Shown here piece by piece: positions 1-12,295 of a stretch of 64,000 nucleotides of DNA (positions are counted from its first letter, which is position 1; each line of letters opens with the position of its first letter). The notes under the pieces are model-generated. The model was not told the origin of the DNA. It did no database searches and worked only from the letters and a program-made list of their open reading frames with translations. The DNA lies in assembly GCA_032622095.1 (NCBI GenBank), contig CP136064.1, positions 246,855,827 through 246,919,826 on the forward strand, read 5' to 3'. Made by a program: the position numbers and the translations under genes. The stretch comes from Siphonodentalium dalli. Taxonomy: Eukaryota; Mollusca; Scaphopoda; Gadilida; Siphonodentaliidae.

Positions 1-291
1 ATAATTTTGTGTGTTATATTATTGCTGGGATATATTCCAGGGGGCCATGTGGTGGGAAGATGGGATCAGTAAATTTGAAAATACACTTTGTTTTAATAAA
101 TTGAATTGAACAATTCTCACAACCATATCTGCACAACTCCGTACATGGAAGTTTGCTTTTTGAACATTTGCAACTGGAACAAACCGATTCGAAAACACAT
201 TTAATCAATTCAGTGCACACTCTAGCCACTTCTGTGATTGTCATCCATACAGGAACAAAAGAGAATCATCAATCAATTTCGACCCGAAGGA

Positions 292-1402
292 GTCACATTG
301 GGGGAAAACTGTTTCACCAGAATCGATTCTATCACCCTACCGGTTCCGTCTCTATCAAATTAAGTTCCGACACTTTCGCGGTTTGTTAAAAAATATTCAA
401 GGTTTTGAAGGCTGTTTATACACTGAATGTCAATACAGAAAGTATTCTCCAATAACAATCGACAGAGTAGGTCTTTGTACGTGCTTAACCCTTTACCCAA
501 CAGAAGGGCCCTGTGCCAATGCATTCTCTTATATATGCGAGTCGACCATAGGTCGCCTCGCATATATAAGAGAATGCATTGGCTTAACACATTAAAAATT
601 ATAAAATTGTTAAAGAATGTAAGAAAAAATGGTAAAAAGTGTTAAAAAAAGATTTTTTTTAGGCCAATGCATTCTCTTATATATGCGAGGCGACCTATGG
701 TTGACTCGCATATATAAGAGAATGCATTGGCACAGGGCATAACTGTAACTATCACAATGTGGTCAAGGAGCCGGTTCCAATGATATCCATATTTGTATGG
801 TTCTATTGAGACAGTCCGAAGATATTTTAGGCTGTTGAAGCTTTATTTGGCCGGTTTTGGCCGGTTTGTTGGGTAAAGGCTTAATGGTGGTAGTAATGCA
901 AAATCAGCTGCACATTTAGAGACATGCATTTGTGTGTATTTCCCACGAGAATTAAGCAGCAATTTGATGCTCAGATATTCAGCCTTATCACATTTAAATT
1001 GGGCTGGAACTTGTCAGGTTTTATGATCGAACATTAGGTTATTATAGTGTCCTGGTGTTCGATCATACATTGAGACATATTCCAGTCCAACTAAAAGTGT
1101 CAAGGCCGATAGAGTTATCATCAAATTGCTGCTTAATTTACATAGGAAATACACAAAAATGCATTATGCATCTAAGTGTGCACAAAAATAGCTGATTTTG
1201 CATTATTATCATCAATAAGCACGAGCAAAGACCTGATCTACGGATATTTGTTTAGAAAATAATTCTGTTTTTACATTTAGTGAATAAATGGTGGTCAAAA
1301 CTTTGAAAATATTTGTTTTAAATCGCGAAAGAGTCGGGACTTATTTTGACAGAACCGGAAAGGCGATAGAATCAATTATTGTGAAACAGTTTTTCCCCAG
1401 TG
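292..1402. mobile_element. Foldback element inside pseudogene copy 1
   Basis: The left arm (about 295-484 plus 885-1033) pairs with the right arm (about 1058-1400). Shared blocks include GGGGAAAACTGTTTCAC, GATTCTATC, ACTTTCGCG, AGGTCTTTG and GCAAAATCAGCTG. The arms are about 340 bp and diverged at many positions. A family A element (485-884) sits in the left arm at a TTAA, and the right arm keeps the matching empty site (TTAT). The target duplication is not clear to me. Confidence 0.7.
485..884 (-). mobile_element. Family A TTAA element, copy A1
   Basis: Family A is about 400 bp between two TTAA sites, with inner ends CCCTTTACCCAACA. It carries a subterminal block with CCGGCCAAAACCGGCCAAAT and then two 67-bp hairpins separated by about 85 bp of T-rich DNA. 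The hairpin arms begin CCAATGCATTCTCTTATATA. The loop TCGACCATAGGTCGC is reversed in the second hairpin, so the pair has dyad symmetry. TTAA ends with CCC are the signature of piggyBac-type non-autonomous elements. This copy is reversed and inserted in a foldback arm. Confidence 0.75.
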
Positions 1403-2469
1403 CTGGAAACTTTGCATCTATTATGGGGCTTACAGTCCATATACTAGCCTGATATATACTAGTAGCACGGTTTCTTTGGTGGTAACTGTTCATGTGTACG
1501 GCCTTTGTTGAACATGTCATGTCTATCTTCATTAACTGAGGTCAGGTTCGGAGACTTGTCATAAACAATAACGGCAAAATTCTAAATACACTCAAATAGT
1601 GGTGATGGAACATCAAGTACCACAAACGGATCCCTCGTAATTGACATCAAGCATTCTGTTAGCTCTGGGTAAGCTTTTCAAGCATCCCAAAATGTGCGCT
1701 TACCCTTACCAAAGAAAAAGGAAGTTGAGTCACATCCTGATATCGCATGGAAATGATGGAATATTGAAAGCACAGTTGAATTTTCTGAGCCCAATTGAAT
1801 TGTACATATCAACTATGTTGCAGATAACATGGGATTTTAATAGACTTGCCGAAAGACACAGTTTCTAATCTTTGCATTGGAGTAGCATAGCGTGCAGATG
1901 TCACAGATGTCACAACAGAATCACGATAATATCCTTGTCAACAGTACGAACAATAATCGATGAATAATGAGTTTGTAGCATATGAGATAAATGTCCGACT
2001 AATCTACTGCCAGCTTCTTCATATGTACATCCAAAGAGAATAGGTTCCACATTAGGACCGTGTTATCATCCTCCGTTACGAAGATGGTTTTCCCTGTTAG
2101 GGTTTCCAATTTAAAGAGACATTCATTGACCAATGCAAACAATTCTTGCTTGTTGGTGGTGTTTCTTAGAAATTCATTCCAATTCGGTGGAATTTTTGTG
2201 GTAAGCCCGCACCTTACATCGAATGCCACAACCATGTTTTGTTTTGATACTACCCTCTATTTACCTGTCCAAAACCAAGACAATTCTTCTACAATCTGCG
2301 AGCTGCATCATAACATATGGAATAAACGTTGTGCTGATATACATTCAGAGGTATGCCCGAATTCAGGTCTCGGTAAGTGTATCAGAGCACCCCCGTCGAA
2401 CACCTTACATTCGACCTTTGGATTTGGCTCTGCAGTGTCTATGTAGTTTGAAGCGGATGGGACCTTCAT

Positions 2470-3330
2470 GCAGCTTAGGAAGTCACATTTATTACCACCC
2501 CTCCTTTTATAGATGGGGGAACCGCTGGTTTTCATGTGAGAAGAACATATATTTAATATGCTACAAACCGATAATTTATCGATTATTGTTCACACTGTTG
2601 ACACATATATTATCGTGACCATGTTGGGACATCTGCATGCTATGGTTCTTCAATGCAAAAATTTGAAACTGTTTGTCTTTCGAGAAGTCTAAATCCCATG
2701 TTAGCTACAACATAGTTGATATGTGCAATTCAATGGGCTAAAAAAATTCAACTGTACTTCCAATATTCCATCCGATATCATGATGCGACTCAACTTACTT
2801 TTTCCCTGGTAAGGGTAAGCGCAATTTTGGGATGCTTGGAAAGCTGAGCTCACAGAATGCTTGATGCCAATTACGAGGAATCCGTGTGTGGTTCTTTATG
2901 TTTCGTCGATTTTTTTTAGTGTATATAGCATTTTCTCGTGATTGTTTATGACAAATCTGTGAACCTGACCTCAGGAATGAAGCTAGACATGAAATGTTCA
3001 GCACCTGAACATTTACTACCAACGAGAAACATGCTCTTGCAAATGAAAATCGTGCTATATATATCAGGCTGGTATCTGGTCTGAAAGCCCCATAGTAGAT
3101 GCAAAGTTTCCAGCACCTGACTTCTTTGGATGGAAATTCTTTTGTTACTGTATGGATGACAACCCAGAAGCAGCTAGAGAGTGCACAGAGTTGATTAAGT
3201 GTGTTTGCAAATCGGTTTGTTCCAGGTGCAAATGTTCATGAAGCAAACTTCCATGTATGAAGTTGTGCAGATGTAGTTGTTAGAAGTGAATTGTTCAATT
3301 CAGTTTATTAAAACAAAGCGCATTTTCAAA
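2470..3330 (+). pseudogene. Decayed repetitive ORF with CXC-type C-terminus, copy 2
   Basis: Same family as copy 1, on the opposite strand, so the two lie head to head about a centre near 2.3-2.4 kb. Visible pieces are NLSIIVHTVDTYIIV (about 2570), CDST and WDAWKAELTECLM (about 2780-2870), VIVYDKSVNLTSGM (about 2940), then without interruption WKFF, CMDDNPEAARECTELIKCVC and CKCS-stop-SKLPC (3130-3270). Stops at the Cys tail and many frame changes show that it is dead. The uninterrupted join at 3110-3140 gives the empty site for the insertion in copy 1. Confidence 0.68.
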
Positions 3331-4237
3331 TTTCAAAGTATTGGTATTTTGAATACGAGGTCAGATGATGAAGATATGTTGCAGAATACCTTCCATATGT
3401 TCCTGTTTTGAGAACCAAATTGAGTTTGACGATTATGGGTTTTGTCATTTGGTGTTTCCTAATTTCGTGGTAAATCCACTACTAAATTGATTTTTTATTT
3501 GTAAAGATCTCGATATTCAATTTTTTATTCAATTGATCCGACCACATAGTAGTGTCGCAAATATAATTGAAGACATCAGAGCCAATCATGGTTCGTTTCT
3601 AAGCATTTACAGAATGAAACCCTGCCTGAGAATAATTTTGCTCATTTTACATAGTACATATTATACAAACAAATAATACTACTTCACCTTTAGTGTGCAT
3701 GACTCTTTCACAGAGGTTATTCCATCGAATAATCAACACATTGTTGATATCTTCTCTTATATTATCTCGAAAATTGTAATGCATTTAAACAAAAATAAGG
3801 AAAAAACCAAACATTTCCATGTTTTGGCCGCCATTTTGGCATCCATCTTCCATATTTGTAGCCATTTTTCAACTAAAAGTTGGGGCTGTTATTCGATAAT
3901 GACCATTCTTAGATAATATGGTGGAATTCGTTATGTTTAACATATCAAATTGAGAAGCAAAATTATTAGGAGTACCACCGTCAAACCGGCAGCCATCTTG
4001 GACGCCATCTTGAATTTTCGGCTTTACATCAGTCAAAAAGTTGGTTCTTGAGAAAATTCCTAGATTAGAGATGCTGTTCTACAAGATATTAGAAAATGGC
4101 GCTTTTATCCGACTTGTATTGATCAAATCGCTAACTACCTACACTAATATGACCTTTTCCCGGATTATCATGTGACGGCTTTTGCCCAATAAGAAAGAGT
4201 GTTAGTTAAGGGATGGATAATAATATTTCATATCGGT

Positions 4238-4465
4238 AAGTTTAGATACACATGTACTACCACTTCGAGTAATATTTTCTCTTCTCTTGATCACATATCA
4301 TTAAGTTCAGATACACATGTACTACCATTTAGAGTAATATTTTCTCTTCTCTTGATCACATATCATTAAGTTTAGATACACATGTACTACCATTTCGAGT
4401 AATATCTTCTCTTGAGGATGTATCATTAAGTTCAGATACACATGTGCTTCCATGTCGAGTGAGCC
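4238..4465. repeat. 65-bp tandem repeat, about 3.5 copies
   Basis: Units start at 4238, 4303, 4368 and 4428. Each begins AAGTTTAGATACACATGTAC and contains AATATTTTCTCTTCTCTTGA. The third unit is five bases shorter and the fourth is cut off. No coding potential is seen. Confidence 0.85.
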
Positions 4466-5594
4466 CCAGAGGATATAAAGACCTGGGAATTTTGGGGTTA
4501 TTAAAACTCAAAATGCTCATTTCATACATTCAATATAATATTTTATTACAAATATCCCTTTCTACATAGACGATATCTCTTACACTAACATGACATATAT
4601 AACCATCATCTTGATCGATATGATTTGCTCAAAGGGAGGTAAGTTAGAGGAGGGCAAACCCGATCTACATGGAACAAAGATGGTCGCCAGGCACTTCAAT
4701 ATTATGCAAAATCAAATAATTTAAACTGACCACAAATGTTGTGCTAATTTCTCAGCATTTTATAATTTTATTCCATAGGTTCACATGATACTTGACTTTT
4801 ATTTGATGATTCAGCTAGAAACTTGAAAAAAATTATCTTTGAGAAAAAAACCTAACTGATATCGGCAGAGGGGCTAAATAAAGTTTTGTAACTTGTGCCT
4901 CAATCCTTTTTGAATTTTATTACAATTAAAATATGTTTGCAATGACACCTTTGTAGGCTATGTCGAAAGTATAGATATTATTTATAAATATCAATCCAAT
5001 CATCTTTTTAATTCCTTTAAAAAAGACGTTCTCACTATTTATCTTTTTTTAAAGTGTTGATTTAAGCTATGATACCAACATGGCTGTCTGAACATGTCAG
5101 CCCCTTATTATATTAATGTATATTATGACATGGTCCTTTTTGTGTTTGGACTGCAATTGGAAGACTTAGAAATGATCACAATAAATTTAACTCAAGTTTC
5201 TAGCTGAATGTCTTATGATAATGAAATACGAATATCACATCGAAAATGAAGATCTGAGTGTTTGTTACACTTTTTGTTATTTGTTTACCATGTGGGCAAT
5301 TCTGAGGAAGAATTTTATTAGAGGATCACTATAACCAACCTTTGTTCTCAGCAGATCACAAATCTGGTTACCATAGCAACCAGAAGCATGAAAACCTTTG
5401 AGAACAAATGTTATAATAATTAGTTATCTTCTAGAACAACCCCTTTGGTTACTGAATGGATTCTGCCAGTCTATTATTTAATTTAGGGATGCTCATGCAG
5501 ATCATAAAAGCAGACGACATTTAGAGAATCGCCTTAAAAATTCAAATTCATTTTGTAGAAATGTTCAGCTAACAAGTTCAACCAACAGTCTACT

Positions 5595-5850
5595 AAAGAC
5601 ATATTAAGGACTTGTTCGGTTGCGGGAAACTGATAAATTAGTACTTAGCCGCTATGCCAACTGGGGGAATATAGCATTCTACTAACATCGCCCAAAATCT
5701 CAAAGAAATCGACCATACAACTCCATAGAAAACACCATCTGAACGACGCTCAATTGTAAATATTTACATCTCGATGTGGGATGCAACAATTGCTGATAAA
5801 CTAACGCAAATGATTTCGCCATCGATACTCATGGCATTTAATAAATATAT
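5595..5850 (+). repeat. Dispersed repeat, partner of 46875-47135
   Basis: Reverse complement of the 46.9-kb copy with blocks such as AAATATTTACATCTCGAT, GGAATATAGCATT-like and CTCCATAGAAAACA. The two copies are clearly diverged. No terminal structure is recognised. Confidence 0.65.
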
Positions 5851-7246
5851 AAGACCGACGGTGTGTGTTGTAAATTTGGATTAATATTTAAAAAAATAAC
5901 TACTTTGAGCAAGATTATTCTTCATTTCTATTTGATCACCCAAACGAAGTGTTTCACATCACTTTAGGGCTCATTTTTCAAATTATTAGCTGAACATCCC
6001 TACAAATGAATAAATGGGAATCAAGTATCTACCCATGAGTATATATATTCAGTTAATGAAAATGTTAATTTTATTATCTGTCAATTACTTACTGCTCACT
6101 AAGACATTAATATAATGCACCGTGCAAACAACTTCAATGAAAATCTAAGTAACATACCTATGGGTGGGTTTGTCGATTTCAATATTTTATGTGTGTTTCA
6201 TATTTATTGGCTACGTTAATGGTGCAGTAAATTCTTAGTTATTTAAATCCTTTGATAAAGCTCCATCTACCATTATTATAAAATTTGAAACAGAAATTTT
6301 TATGAATAGGAAGACTTATCAAATCAGATTCAAGTTGTAGCTTATACATATTAGTTATGTATGACAATGTTTAGATGTAATTTCTGTGTGAACACAATAT
6401 AAATGTGAAATACATGTAAATGCCCATTCAATTCTAATGAGAAGTTTGAGCCCTCTCTCGAAAAATAACCCAAGTATATGTGATACAATAACATTTTTGG
6501 TTAAATTATTATACACGTAGCATTTTATGCTACAGCACCAATAAGCGAGGAATACAATATTCAGTGAAGAGGCGCTTTCACATAAGTGCTTAATTATATC
6601 AAATTTTTTATCCTTCGATTCATGAGATGGTCCTGTCTCGATCAGAGCAAATTCGAAAAGAATGCTATGTGCAACAGCCGTGAATAATTTAGGCGGCGAA
6701 GCCAATGAGAAGTCCGCTATGCACAATGAAAAACAAATGCAATCAAACTGCATGGAAGGTAAAAACTTAGACTGTGAATATGAAATTAAGAGAGGTTCCA
6801 GTGATGATGAGATTTAAACTGAACTAAGCCATTAGGCTTGGGATATGGTCACTGTGAAACCTATTTTTCTGGAAGTCCACCAAATTACCCCATTTGAGAG
6901 CCAAATGGCACCAATTATAGAAGGACTAACGGCCTAATTATTGTTAGATTGCGACACGCGGTCACCCATGGAAGGTGGCAAATTCTTCTCAGTCTAAAGA
7001 TTTGAGATAATATTTATTCTCAAACCATGCATGCTCAGAGTGGAAATGACTTCCAGCAGATGTTGTAGAAACACCGACACTGTTACACTTTACTGAAGCT
7101 TTAGACTACAGCCTGGTGGACAGGAGATTTATGCTAGATCTCCGAAATTGATCTTCGAACTAAATATTTCATAACGATCCTGAGACCAGATTAACGAATA
7201 TTTTTGAAAACGATGTTTAAATTTGTAATTAAAACTTATAAAGATG

Positions 7247-7330
7247 GACCAATAAATGACACGCCCCTGTGACCAATAAACGACATGCCCCTGTGACAAT
7301 AAACAACACGCCCCTGTGACCAATAGATCA
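7247..7330. repeat. Short tandem repeat containing ACGCCCCTGTGA
   Basis: Three to four imperfect units of about 25 bp, each with CAATAAA or a variant followed by GACACGCCCCTGTGAC. Confidence 0.7.
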
Positions 7331-7553
7331 GATATGAACATCTCTCAATGATTTCATCATGTTTCCTATTCAGAGTTTCTCTTCTTGAATCGGACATAAA
7401 AAGCAGTCGTGTGAAAGCGCATTATATATTATACCAAACCAAGCATAAAGCTGGGCTTGATTAACAACTCAAACATTACAGAAACATACACACTATGTGG
7501 GACGAATCCCAATTTATATATATAATCATGAAATTCTGTGATTTCCATGATAG

Positions 7554-7639
7554 TACAGTAATGCCCTAAATAATAGACTCCTTAACCACAGCAGAATTCT
7601 GCAGTGGTTAAGGAGTTGATTATTTACGGCATTACTGTA
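7554..7639. mobile_element. Family F TA foldback, deleted copy
   Basis: Ends TACAGTAATGCCCTAAATAA and its inverted match, with CTCCTTAACCACAGCAGAAT in the arms. The inner 130 bp present in the other three copies are missing, which leaves a short hairpin of 86 bp including the flanking TA. Confidence 0.8.
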
Positions 7640-9078
7640 TCTTTAAATAAAATCTGAAAGATTCTATAAATTTGATGAAAAGCATAAAAGTGGAGAATAT
7701 ACTCAAATAAACATCTATATAATTGAGTATTATTTCCATGTTAACGCACCGTGCTTTCATCAAGCAATCAAGGCTTATATTATTGGATTCACAGTAATAA
7801 TTTGCACATGCATAAAGTAATGCGCAGCAGTTTAGTTTATCTGTCAACAATTTATCTTAAAATCAATGTTCAAAATTTTATTCTAAAAAGAATTTTCTTT
7901 TAAAATAGATTTAGATGATTAGTTTCTTGTAAAAAATACATTGATATTATATAAAATAGAATGCAGGAAGACGAACTGCAAGGCACAGGGAAGTCTTAAA
8001 AATATATGTGTATATAAATGATTGCATAGTTTTATGCTGGCATCGTAACATACAACAAACAGGAATACAATAACAACAGTATGCTTTAATAGTGTGTATA
8101 AAAGAGAAACGTCGGATAAAAAAAATCTTATCCAGCAGATTCTAATTTTAAAACATGAACTTGGCAATAAGCAAAGGGCTTTAACAAAATCCCCCACAAA
8201 TGAACGAATCTAACAAACTGTTATATTAAACTCCAAAAAAAAAAGAATTTCTACAAAATTTTCTGCATCTGGGAATGAGAGTTAATTTGGACTTTTTTGA
8301 TGCTCAAATATGAATTGTGATTTTTATGTCAAATATATTATTTTCTTATCTCAATTACATGTCGGCTTACGAAAGGCAAAATTGAACTTCAAAGATGTTC
8401 CACTCTATATTGTTAACAATAATTATGAATGTGCAATGTTAATATCGGTATTGACATAAAAGTTTCTCAGTGCTTTTTAATTGAGATGTGCTACATAAAG
8501 ATCAAATATGCATTTGAAAATACCGAGAATATAATAGTAATCAAGCACTGAATATCAGATTGCAAATTTATTGAAACTTGTTGGTGACCTCTTCTCGGAA
8601 TGACAGGATGCACTAACTTGCTTTCGGTCAAGTACGGGTGTGATGAAGTTAAACCATCAAAAAAGTCCAACACTTGAGTTTCGGTGACTCCCAATTTATT
8701 TGTGACAATGTACATTTCTCCATCTCAGATAATGTGATGAATTCTATTAACAAATGAGAAGTGAAATGAGATGGAGTCGAAATGAGATTATGGCACACAG
8801 ATGCATAGCCTACCAAAACGGCTAACTCGCACATGGCATAGAACCTATAAACCTCAAACATCGATGGATAAACTGGTCATTTTAGAATGAATGTAGTTTG
8901 AGTGTTATTGAAGGGTATAGCGAATAGCGCTGTGATGAAAAGCTGTGACCGTTGGTCACATTGTATGAACAGCCAAATGTGAACACTAAATGTGCTTCAA
9001 CAGCTGCAGAGACATACCCCTCAATAAAACACACCAAAAACTACATTAATTTCTTATATTTATAAAGCTTTTACCTTA

Positions 9079-9301
9079 TTAACCCTTTGAGTGCCAGGTC
9101 GATTTTTGCATCAACCCATATACCCTGTGCCAATGCATTCTCTTATATATGCGAGTCGACCATAGGTCGCCTCGCATATATAAGAGAATGCATTGGCCTA
9201 ACATTTTTTACAATTTTAATAATTTATTCTTATATTCTTTAACAGACTTATTTTGTAGGTTTAGGGCCGATGAGATCGGCCCCTGGCACTCAAAGGGTTA
9301 A
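9079..9301 (+). mobile_element. Family B TTAA element with one TATA-type hairpin core
   Basis: Ends TTAACCCTTTGAGTGCCAGG and CCTGGCACTCAAAGGGTTAA form the inverted repeat. Inside is one copy of the hairpin used by family A, then T-rich DNA and GGGCCGATGAGATCGGCCCC. Element ends and core therefore have different affiliations. Confidence 0.8.
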
Positions 9302-10039
9302 TTTCTATAAAGACAGATGAATGTCTTGTTTTGAAATCTGTCTGTAGTTTGGATATTGTACCATGCCGCACTGGAAGTTAGCCCAATATTCTACCTGTGA
9401 ATTATCGATTGATTAGTCTATGGCCGTGCCCATTAAAAACATGTCCAGTTATTCTATCTACTATTGAGGCTATAGGTTCAAGCTTAAATTTAATGTCATG
9501 TGCGATTCGACACTGGATATCCAGAAATGATATCTGGATTCCACGGTGTAATGGCAAATAGTTTTTTTTTGTTCAAGCATTGATACAGTGGAAGACAAAA
9601 GCAGATGCCAATGCAATTAAGGATAAATATAGAAATACATGTTGAATGATTTTGCGTACACACATTCCAAACTTTTAATCTCTTCAAATCTACTTGGTAA
9701 CCTTGGTAACCTAAATCTTTGAATATGACTTTCCTTAATGCCTTCTGAATCTTAGCTAATAAAGAGAAATTGTTTACCTACTTTTGCGAATGGGGCTCTG
9801 TGACATCCATGGATTTTACCAATATGTGTTGGGAAGTTCCTATTTTTTCATTCATATTTCCCCCCCCCCCCCCCCCGACAGCTCGTTGCCTAAGAATTTA
9901 AGTATTATTAACATTATGGTATCTTCTATGTCCATTATTATTAGGTTCTTCAGTACTATACTTTATACCTATAGAGCTGTCAGCCCCGAGTATGATTTCA
10001 ATATTCTACTATGATTCAACAGAATCAAGGAAAGTCATT

Positions 10040-10381
10040 TTAACCCTTTACCCAACAAACCGGCCAAAACCGGCCAAATAAAGCTTCAACAGCCTAAAAT
10101 ATCTTCGGTCTGTCTCAATAGAACCATACAAATATGGATATCATTGGAACCGGCTCCTTGACCACATTGTGATCGTTACAGTTATGCCCTGTGCCAATGC
10201 ATTCTCTTATATATGCGAGTTTTGAACTTTTTACCATTTTTTCTTACATTCTTTAACAATTTTATAATTTTTAATGTGTTAAGCCAATGCATTCTCTTAT
10301 ATATGCGAGGCGACCTATGGTCGACTCGCATATATAAGAGAATGCATTGGCACAGGGCCCTTCTGTTGGGTAAAGGGTTAA
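10040..10381 (+). mobile_element. Family A copy A2, first hairpin half lost
   Basis: TTAA on both sides. The subterminal CCGGCC block and second hairpin are intact. The first hairpin stops after its left arm (GCGAG) and jumps into the T-rich spacer, a deletion of about 60 bp. Confidence 0.8.
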
Positions 10382-10975
10382 GAGAACTAGGCTATCTACT
10401 GGCATTCTCTGAGAGATTGACTTGGCAAGACTATAGCAACGGAATACACGCACACCTCACTCAAAACCATGAGAAAATTGTTAGATTTATTCTGGTAAAG
10501 AACTTTTCGCTTGCTCTGACCGACTTTGAGCACAATTGACCACACACAATGGGATTAGCTGGAAATCGCAGCTGAGATTGTGTTGACCACGACACACAAC
10601 CATTGCACTGGCCATCATTGAACGCTCCTTGGAAATTGGTGTGCTTTACCTAACAATCGGGGAACGATTGTAACAATAGGATTGTGCTCTAAAGATTATG
10701 AGGGAAGGATGGCTGAAGATTTTTACCATAAAACTTTGAATATGTTTTATATGTTCGACAGTCAACATATTATTATATATGCTCTACATCCTAACATGTT
10801 TCAAAACTTTCTCGGAAATAGTGCATTTAGAATTTACTACCCGCTCCAGAAGGATGTAGAATGTACAATTTTTAGGCATCTGGGAATCTCCATATAAAAC
10901 TCTGTGGAGAAATTCTCCATGACTGTCTATAATCATATATTTGGAGATTAGCTTAGCAAGTAAAAATTCTATCTA

Positions 10976-11373
10976 TTAACCCTTTACCCAACAAAACGGC
11001 CAAAACCGGCCAAATAAAGCCTCAACAGCCTAAAATATCTTCGGTCTGTCTCAATAGAACCATACAAATATGGATATCATTGGAACCGGCTCCTTGACCA
11101 CATTGTGATAGTTAGTTATGCCCTGTGCCAATGCATTCTCTTATATATGCGAGTCGACCATAGGTCGCCTCGCATATATAAGAGAATGCATTGGCCTAAA
11201 AAAAATCTTTTTTTAACACTTTTTACCATTTTTTCTTACATTCTTTAACAATTTTATAATTTTTAATGTGTTAAGCCAATGCATTCTCTTATATATGCGA
11301 GGCGACCTATGGTCGACTCGCATATATAAGAGAATGCATTGGCACAGGGCCCTTCTGTTGGGTAAAGGGTTAA
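10976..11373 (+). mobile_element. Family A copy A3, full length
   Basis: Complete copy of 398 bp including both TTAA, both hairpins intact, and less than 1 kb from copy A2 in the same orientation. Confidence 0.85.
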
Positions 11374-11496
11374 ACTGTAATTATTACCAGCCAGATATGT
11401 TCTAGCAAATTGATCATGGACCTGTTAAGACTCTATGTATGTTTTCTACATCAGCGTTTTGTATGGTAATCCCCAGTAAAAACATTGTCATCCTCA

Positions 11497-11972
11497 TTAA
11501 CCCTTTCAGTGCCAGGTCCGATTTTTGTATCAACCCATATACCCTGCGCCAATGCATTCTCTTATATATGCGAGTCGACCATAGGTCGCCTCGCATATAT
11601 AAGAGAATGCATTGGCCTAACAATTTTTCATCATTTGTTATTATTTTTACAATTTTTTACAATTTTAATAATTTTTTCTTATATACTTTAACAGACTTAT
11701 TTTGTAGGTTTAGTGCCAGGGAATCTTACGTTTTTCATGGGCATCAAAATTATTACTATGAATACTTGGTGATAGTTTTGAGTTATAACATGCCCCTAAG
11801 GTTTTAACCAGTTTGTTTTTAAATTCGCTATAGCATGCTTAAGCATACCCAAAAAATTCAACCCCAAAAAAAAAAAAAATCTAATTTTTATTTATTTTAT
11901 TTTTTTAGGGCCGATTTTACAGACCGTAAATTAGGGCCGATGAGATCTGCCCCTGGCACTGAAAGGGTTTAA
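11497..11972 (+). mobile_element. Family B TTAA element with TATA-type hairpin and extra insert
   Basis: Starts TTAACCCTTTCAGTGCCAGG and ends CCTGGCACTGAAAGGGTTTAA. It has one hairpin core followed by T-rich DNA. About 200 bp of unrelated AT-rich sequence with an A-run near 11865 lies before the right end. Confidence 0.8.
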
Positions 11973-12144
11973 GTTATAATATTGTGTCAAAAACATGTAA
12001 GTGTGTAGTCAAAATCACCCAATCAGATAATCTCAACGTATCTGTACCCAGGACCGAGCTCCTGAATGAGTAACTGTTCCTCATGAGACCAGCTCACGCT
12101 GCACAAAATATGGTGAAAAATTAGAGATTCACTCAAACTATACT

Positions 12145-12295
12145 CAAGCCTTGAAATAGTGTGTCTGTCATTTGCAGAATGAGGTCCCCAGAGGGTGAAT
12201 TTGGTGATGCTAGCCCACTATGTGGGGTAGCATCACTAAATTCACCCTCTAGGGACCTCATTCTGCAAATGACAGACACGCTATGTCAAGGCTTG
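12145..12295. mobile_element. Family E foldback with 8-bp target duplication (hAT-like)
   Basis: Near-perfect 151-bp palindrome with ends CAAGCC and GGCTTG and core AGAATGAGGTCCCCAGAGGG. It is flanked on both sides by ACTATACT, an exact 8-bp direct repeat. The duplication length fits hAT transposons. Confidence 0.85.

Larger units (their letters stand above)
14..2235 (-). pseudogene. Decayed repetitive ORF with CXC-type C-terminus, copy 1 (interrupted)
   Basis: Conserved blocks appear in order on the minus strand, in shifting frames and with stops: NNTTNKQELFALVNE-like residues and GKTIFVTED (2235-2040), SIIVRTVDKDIIV (about 1930), GCDSTS-x-FFGKGKR and WDAWKAYPELTECL (1640-1720), VIVYDKS-x-NLTSVNE (about 1550), IYQASIWTVSPI (about 1450), then after an insertion CTELIKCV and the Cys-rich tail CKCSKSKLPCTELC (100-200). 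I recognise this as a high-copy family of invertebrate genomes. The order of blocks suggests a PIN/FEN-like nuclease core with a tesmin-like Cys tail, but that function is inference. The foldback at 292-1402 splits it. Confidence 0.7.
3431..9078. other. No gene recognised; scattered repeats
   Basis: AT-rich DNA between the pseudogene pair and the first family B element. It contains the 65-bp tandem repeat, a relative (5595-5850) of the inverted copy at 46.9 kb, a small tandem at 7247-7330 and a short TA foldback at 7554. An open frame of 132 codons at 6355-6753 on the minus strand has low-complexity composition and no motif I know. Confidence 0.6.

Noticed and set aside
2060..2618. Two overlapping plus-strand frames of about 130 codons
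   Set aside because: They lie across the junction of the inverted pseudogene pair and oppose the recognisable coding blocks.
6355..6753. 132-codon open frame, minus strand
   Set aside because: Composition follows AT-rich non-coding DNA, there is no conserved motif, and no splice or neighbour support.
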